A stretch of DNA of 64,000 nt from Paenibacillus turpanensis. Lineage in GTDB: Bacteria > Bacillota > Bacilli > Paenibacillales > YIM-B00363. This document shows, piece after piece, positions 59,743-64,000 of this stretch. Under the pieces are notes generated by a model that was not told where the DNA came from, ran no database searches, and saw only the letters and a program-made list of their open reading frames with translations. How positions within the stretch are numbered: the stretch's first letter is position 1; every line of letters begins with the position of its first letter. Location of the stretch: the NCBI RefSeq assembly GCF_011421635.1, contig NZ_WTLI01000004.1, forward strand, positions 62,001 through 126,000. The letters run 5' to 3'. Both the position numbers and the translations under genes were made by a program.

Positions 59743-61314
59743 TCAGGGTTGGTGGCGGTATTCCGAAGGAGTGACTCCCGTTACTTTTTTGAACACCCGG
59801 CTAAAATAATTCGGGTCCCTATACCCAACCTCATAGCATATTTCCTTCAAGCTGAGCTCCTGCTGCGCAATTAAGCGCTTCGCTTCGGTAATCCGCAGAT
59901 CGGTCAAGTAATCGATAAAGGTAGCCCCGATCTGCGTCTTAAACATTTTGCTGAAATAGTATGGACTAAGGTTGACATGCTCCGCCGCTTCTTCCATCGA
60001 TAGTTCTTCTTTATAGCGGTCATGGATAAACCGGATCGCACGGTCGATCACGTTTCCGTTGCGACGCTCCCGCTCCTCGCGAATGACGCTGAGCATATAA
60101 GCAAGCCGGTGCTCGGTCTGCTGGCGAAGCTGGTCCAAATGCTGTGTTTCCGTGAAGGACACCGCAGCATCGACAGGAATCCCCTGCTGGGCAAAGTACC
60201 GTGCCAGCGACAAGAAAAGCACCGTCATTTCGCTGCTGCACACCTCGAAGCTGCCTGCTGTGGAAGCCGCAAGCTTTTCAAACATCGCGGAAAACTTAGC
60301 TCTAGCCTCGTCCTCATCCAGCCGCTGCATCGCCTCGCGCAGCGTTTTTTCATCGTCCGGCGAGATGCCGGCCTGCCTCGGGCCCTGCTGAATATCGTCG
60401 TAGTGGCGCACATTAACGATCGCCGACGGATCGCTCGACACCATCACCGCCTCATGGTAAGACTGGCGCAGCCCTTCCATGCCGGGCTGCACCGTCCCGA
60501 TGCCTACGGCAATGGACAGCTCGAGCTGCTTCTCCAGCCACTGCCGCAGCTTGCGCCCCCACTCCAGCGACTCGACGCGCTGGGAATAACCGAAGCCGTC
60601 CTGCTCCAGCGGCAGAAACAGCGCGATCTGGCTGCCGATCATCGGACTGACGATGCAGGGCAGCCGCGGCTTCATGAAGCTTTTCACCGCTTCATGCACC
60701 TGCTTCTTCACCTCGTGAGACAAGGCGCCCTGGTCGGTATCGCCTTTCCCGCGATGGATCGACAGCACCATGGCGTAGCCCTTGTCCCACTTCGCGTCGA
60801 GCATTTCCGCCAAATACTTCAGATCGATCTCCTGCACAAAATCCAGCATCAGCATGATCGCCAGCTCATTTTCCACAAGCGGCAGCAGCTGCGACAGCTT
60901 CTCCTTCAGCTCCAGCTCCTCGCCGCGCCTGCGGTTTTCCTGCTCCAGCTCAGCCAGCAGCTTCTGCAGACATTCGACGATCTGCTCCTTCTTCGCCGGC
61001 TTCAAAATATAATCCTTGACGCCAAGCGCCACCGCTTCCTGCGCATAGTTGAAGTAATCGTATGCGGTAACCAGGATCATTTTCGTATTCGGATATCGTG
61101 CGTTTATTTCTTTAATGGCCTCCAGCCCTTGAATGCCGGGCATTTTAATGTCCATAAACACGATGTCCGGGCGGTGCTCCTCCGTAAATTGAATGGCCCG
61201 CCGGCCGTTTTCGGCATGGAAAAATTGAAACTGATTCGGCATGAGCCGCGAAATCATCAGCTCCAGTCCTTCGCGCTCCAGCGCTTCATCATCTGCAATA
61301 AGTATCCGATACAT
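59743..61314 (-). CDS. YesN-type response regulator with AraC DNA-binding domain (xyl side)
   Basis: A 523-residue regulator. Receiver: A-D-D-E-A at the start, phospho-acceptor Asp in I-V-F-M-D-I-K-M-P-G, and L-V-T-A-Y and L-K-P-A-K-K. The middle region is helical (about 130-410). The last 100 residues are an AraC pair of HTH motifs closing with V-G-Y-R-D-P-N-Y-F-S-R-V-F-K-K-V-T-G-V-T-P-S-E-Y-R. It starts 3 bases after the kinase stop and is the last gene of its operon, next to xylFGH. It should activate that importer once phosphorylated. Same type as the regulator at 25966 but only distantly alike. Confidence 0.91.
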   Translation of the reverse strand: MYRILIADDEALEREGLELMISRLMPNQFQFFHAENGRRAIQFTEEHRPDIVFMDIKMPGIQGLEAIKEINARYPNTKMILVTAYDYFNYAQEAVALGVKDYILKPAKKEQIVECLQKLLAELEQENRRRGEELELKEKLSQLLPLVENELAIMLMLDFVQEIDLKYLAEMLDAKWDKGYAMVLSIHRGKGDTDQGALSHEVKKQVHEAVKSFMKPRLPCIVSPMIGSQIALFLPLEQDGFGYSQRVESLEWGRKLRQWLEKQLELSIAVGIGTVQPGMEGLRQSYHEAVMVSSDPSAIVNVRHYDDIQQGPRQAGISPDDEKTLREAMQRLDEDEARAKFSAMFEKLAASTAGSFEVCSSEMTVLFLSLARYFAQQGIPVDAAVSFTETQHLDQLRQQTEHRLAYMLSVIREERERRNGNVIDRAIRFIHDRYKEELSMEEAAEHVNLSPYYFSKMFKTQIGATFIDYLTDLRITEAKRLIAQQELSLKEICYEVGYRDPNYFSRVFKKVTGVTPSEYRHQP

Positions 61315-61317
61315 CGC

Positions 61318-62799
61318 TTACCCTTCCTTCTCCGCCGCATCCGCCAGCTTATGCGCATCTGCGGACACATAATCCGTGTTCGTCCTGCGGGGAAGTCGGA
61401 ATGTAACGGTAGTCCCCTGCTGCTTCGCGCTGCGAATGTCGATCGATTCATTTCCATCGTAAAATAAATGAAGCCGCTTAAATACATTTCGCGTCCCTAA
61501 TCCCGTGGAATGGCCGCGTCCGGAACGAGGAATTTCACCGGGGTCCTCGCTTAGCAGCCGCTCCCGAACCTCGTCCGGCATGCCTACGCCGTTATCCGTA
61601 ATTTCGATCTGCACGCCTTCCTCGATCGGCTGGATCGAGAGCGTCAGCACCGCTCCCTCCTCCATCCCCTCGATCCCGTGCATAAACGCATTTTCCAGAA
61701 TCGGCTGCAGCGACAAGCACGGAACCGCTTGATCCAGCACCCTTTCCTCAATATCCGTTACAAAGGTGACCCGGTCCCGGAACCTCGCCTTTTGAATCGC
61801 AAAATACTCCTTCGCATGCTCCACTTCATCCCGCAGCGTCACCGCTTGATCCAGCTTTTGCAAGTTGTAGCGAAGCAGCTTGGACATGGAGACTGCGAGA
61901 TCGCTCGTTTTTTCCGCTCCTTCGATATAAGCCAGCTTCGCCACCACATTCAGCGTGTTAAATAGAAAGTGCGGATTAATTTGGCTCTGCAATGCCTTCA
62001 GCTCAAATTCCTTAACTAAGCGGTCCTTTTCTAGGCTTTCCATGTTCTTCGCCATGAGGTTCTGCAAGTTATCGAGCATATGGTTAAAGGTTCGGCACAG
62101 GATGGCGATTTCGTCGTTGGTCTGCATTTCCGGCGCCTTCGTCTGCAGATTCCCTTTGGAAATTTGCTTTGCCGTAAGCACAAGCCGCCGAATCGGATCG
62201 GTAATACTCGTCGAGATCCATAAAGCAAAAAAGATACTGAGCAGCGTTGTCGTCACGAACAGCTGAACACCCAGCTGATTGAGCCGCGAAGTCGTATCGA
62301 TAATATCCTGATAAATCGGGCGGTAATAGTTCAACTCCAGATCGACCAGCTCATAGCCGTCCTCGCGAATATACTCCGCCGTTTTTTCCGCTTGATAATA
62401 GGCATGCACATAATTGGAGCCCGTTTGCTCCACACTCGCGATCGCTTCCTTGGTCTGCGCCAGAAACGTGCTGATCATGTTCTGGTAGTTCTTAATGGAT
62501 AAGCTGTTGTTTTCCGTCCGTTTCAGCCTTGACAGCTCTTTTGCCAAGCGCTCAAGCTCAATCATATGCGTCAAGTAAGAGTATGGGTTTTCTAAATCCA
62601 GCCCTGTTAGCAGCCGGTTGACGTGGCGCAGCGTCTCCTGCGTTTCATGAGAAAGCTGCTGATACAGTAAAATCCGATCCATCATCAAATTGTAACTGTC
62701 CTGCACCTTGCGCCCGCTGTCGAAAATAAAATACGAAACCAAATTCATCAAAATAACGAGCAGCGGAATGAAAATAAACAGCCTCGTTCGTATATTCAT
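61318..62799 (-). CDS. YesM/LytS-type membrane sensor histidine kinase (xyl side)
   Basis: A 493-residue kinase. Two membrane helices (about 7-26 and 178-198) flank a helical extracellular domain of about 150 residues with no dCache fold, a difference from the kinase at 29079. HAMP follows, then the His_kinase domain with the phospho-His in Q-I-N-P-H-F-L-F-N-T-L-N, and the ATPase motifs N-A-F-M-H, D-N-G-V-G-M and G-L-G-T-R-N. The small helical sensor fits a kinase that reads a partner binding protein rather than a ligand directly (inference, as in XylFII-LytS of Clostridium). It overlaps the sensor binding-protein gene by 4 bases. Confidence 0.9.
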   Translation of the reverse strand: MNIRTRLFIFIPLLVILMNLVSYFIFDSGRKVQDSYNLMMDRILLYQQLSHETQETLRHVNRLLTGLDLENPYSYLTHMIELERLAKELSRLKRTENNSLSIKNYQNMISTFLAQTKEAIASVEQTGSNYVHAYYQAEKTAEYIREDGYELVDLELNYYRPIYQDIIDTTSRLNQLGVQLFVTTTLLSIFFALWISTSITDPIRRLVLTAKQISKGNLQTKAPEMQTNDEIAILCRTFNHMLDNLQNLMAKNMESLEKDRLVKEFELKALQSQINPHFLFNTLNVVAKLAYIEGAEKTSDLAVSMSKLLRYNLQKLDQAVTLRDEVEHAKEYFAIQKARFRDRVTFVTDIEERVLDQAVPCLSLQPILENAFMHGIEGMEEGAVLTLSIQPIEEGVQIEITDNGVGMPDEVRERLLSEDPGEIPRSGRGHSTGLGTRNVFKRLHLFYDGNESIDIRSAKQQGTTVTFRLPRRTNTDYVSADAHKLADAAEKEG

Positions 62800-63785
62800 G
62801 GCGTTTTCACTCCGGTCTGCACATTGTCTCGATCAATCACTTCAATTTTCGTAAAATGCTCCTTCGGCAGCTCGCGCCCCATATAGTAATCGTTCAGCAG
62901 CCGCACCGAGTCGTATCCCATCAAATACGGGTTTTGTACCAAGGTAGCAACGATGTCCCCTTTGCTGATCGACTGCATCGTATCCGTCATATCATCAAAA
63001 CCGAAAATCGCCACATCATTGCGGCCCAAATTTTCTCTCGCCTGCAGAATGCCCACCGCATCCAGCGCGCTGGTGCCAACCATCGTATTGATTTGCGGAT
63101 AATCCCGCAGCATCATCTCCGCCTGAACGATCGCTTCCATACGGGAAATATCCGATACGCCGACCACAACAATCTGCATATCGGGGAACCTTTCGACAAC
63201 ACTTTTCAAGCCTTCCAGACGCAGCAGCTGGCTTTCCGCCGTATCACTGCCGATAATGACGCCGATCGTTGCGCTCGCCCCGGTCGCCTGAACGACCTTA
63301 TGCCCCAGCCGCTTGCCTGCTTCAAAATTGTCCGTTCCGACATAAGTGAGCCGCTTGCTGGTCGGCGAGTCGGTATCGACGGTCAGCACCGGAATGCCTA
63401 AGTCTACCGCCTTGTTAATGACCGGGGTGAACTTGTTGTCATTCAATCCTTGAACAATAATGCCATCCACCTTCGCCGCAATCGCTTTGTCCAGAAGCTC
63501 GATTTGATCCTCCATGCTGTTACGGATCGGACCATGATACTCTAGGCTCATTCCGTACAGCTTGGCCGCATCAAGCGCACCCTGCTCAACCATTTTCCAG
63601 TAAGGATGATCCTGCTGCTGTTCTATTAAAATCACGTGGAACGGACGCTTTCCGCTTTCCTCTTCCCCGTGAAGATGCCGTACGAGCCCTTTAATGGCCT
63701 GAGCGTCCACCGCAAAACGTGCGAATAAAAAGAGAAACACACCCGAGAGCACGAGCACGACGAGCAGCCATTTTTTATCTGACAT
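62796..63785 (-). CDS. Membrane-anchored periplasmic-binding-type sugar-binding protein, likely sensor (xyl side)
   Basis: A 329-residue protein of the RbsB/XylF (type 1) fold. The N-terminus is a single membrane helix (K-K-W-L-L-V-V-L-V-L then F-L-F-L-F-A-R-F) without a lipobox. The fold is shown by A-K-V-D-G-I-I-V-Q-G-L-N-D, G-I-P-V-L-T-V-D-T-D-S-P, V-G-T-D-N-F-E-A-G and I-F-G-F-D-D-M. It is the first gene of its operon, followed by kinase and regulator, with xylFGH beyond. This equals the XylFII/AraP place in known three-component sugar sensors. Start is the ATG at 63785 after AAGGTGG; the frame to 63923 is unsupported. A perfect cre box lies 38 bases upstream. Confidence 0.87.
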   Translation of the reverse strand: MSDKKWLLVVLVLSGVFLFLFARFAVDAQAIKGLVRHLHGEEESGKRPFHVILIEQQQDHPYWKMVEQGALDAAKLYGMSLEYHGPIRNSMEDQIELLDKAIAAKVDGIIVQGLNDNKFTPVINKAVDLGIPVLTVDTDSPTSKRLTYVGTDNFEAGKRLGHKVVQATGASATIGVIIGSDTAESQLLRLEGLKSVVERFPDMQIVVVGVSDISRMEAIVQAEMMLRDYPQINTMVGTSALDAVGILQARENLGRNDVAIFGFDDMTDTMQSISKGDIVATLVQNPYLMGYDSVRLLNDYYMGRELPKEHFTKIEVIDRDNVQTGVKTP

Positions 63786-63822
63786 GTTCCACCCACCTTC
63801 CTCATAACATATTACTCTCAGG

Positions 63823-63836
63823 TGAAAGCGGTAACA
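63823..63836. promoter_or_regulatory. Perfect CcpA cre box of the second sensor operon
   Basis: TGAAAGCGGTAACA matches TGWNANCGNTNWCA at every position and lies 38 bases before the start of the sensor binding-protein gene. Confidence 0.7.
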
Positions 63837-64000
63837 ACCTAAAATTTTTGTGTAAATATCGACTTTTTTTTGGGTTTCGTTAGTTTTGCCCTCGATCTGG
63901 GGGAAACTTCCACTTTGGAACAATTCCTAAAACGTAATAAAAGTAATTGCTATGAATGCGTTTTCTTGTTATAGTATGTTCATAATATCGACACACATTT

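Noticed and set aside
60022..61467. A 481-codon open frame opposite the xyl-side regulator and kinase
   Set aside because: It runs antisense across two well-supported genes and has the His/Leu/Gln-rich make-up of a shadow frame.

Overview
The window looks like chromosomal DNA of a Paenibacillus-type member of the Bacillota. The reasons are two S-layer-homology (SLH) surface proteins, spore-type peptidoglycan enzymes (PdaA-like deacetylase, LysM-M14 peptidase), strong AGGAGG-type ribosome sites with frequent TTG/GTG starts, many intrinsic terminators, and YesM/YesN-type sensor kinase and AraC-type regulator pairs next to sugar importers. This is inferred from gene content; no 16S or other marker is present. 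I annotate 46 genes, most on the minus strand. I saw no rRNA, tRNA, transposase or CRISPR array.

Layout. 1-9445: the end of a cardiolipin synthase, a GH105 unsaturated-glycuronyl hydrolase, a large SLH-anchored protein with a clan-CD-like peptidase core, a heterodimeric ABC exporter and a Gfo/Idh/MocA oxidoreductase. 9629-20312: a cell-wall LAS-type peptidase, a second SLH protein, PdaA, a soluble histidine kinase, azoreductase, adenosine deaminase, a lipoprotein with an internal duplication, an Asp/Glu racemase and a secreted three-repeat protein. 20813-25828: two tandem paralogous secreted proteins and three small genes. 25966-34133: one six-gene operon with a lipoprotein sugar-binding protein, two CUT1 permeases, a YesM-like kinase, a second membrane-anchored binding protein and a YesN-like regulator. 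34525-40804: KduD, a noncoding repeat region, a LysM-M14 peptidase, a membrane protein, an aldo/keto reductase and a GH43 enzyme. 40979-53053: chemoreceptor, clostripain-like protease, two alpha/beta hydrolases, a cNMP-binding/SLC13 transporter fusion, and a TetR regulator with twin operators. 53215-63785: two Gfo/Idh/MocA enzymes, a xylFGH-type CUT2 importer and a second sensor set (membrane-anchored binding protein, kinase, AraC-type regulator).

How it works together. GH105, GH43, KduD, the CUT1 and CUT2 importers and the oxidoreductases form a plant-polysaccharide use programme. GH105 and GH43 have no signal peptide, so they probably cut imported oligosaccharides in the cytoplasm. Perfect matches to the CcpA cre consensus lie before kduD, the GH43 gene, xylF and the second sensor operon, and a one-mismatch site lies before the CUT1 operon, which suggests shared catabolite control.

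The most notable pattern is that both importers are paired with a three-part sensor (binding protein, kinase, AraC-type regulator). In each, the sensor binding protein is of the same class as the importer's own, but it has a transmembrane anchor where the transport protein has a lipobox. Related systems are known (Geobacillus AraPST, Clostridium XylFII-LytS-YesN); two of them in one region built on unrelated binding-protein folds, one inside its transporter operon, is the finding I would follow first.
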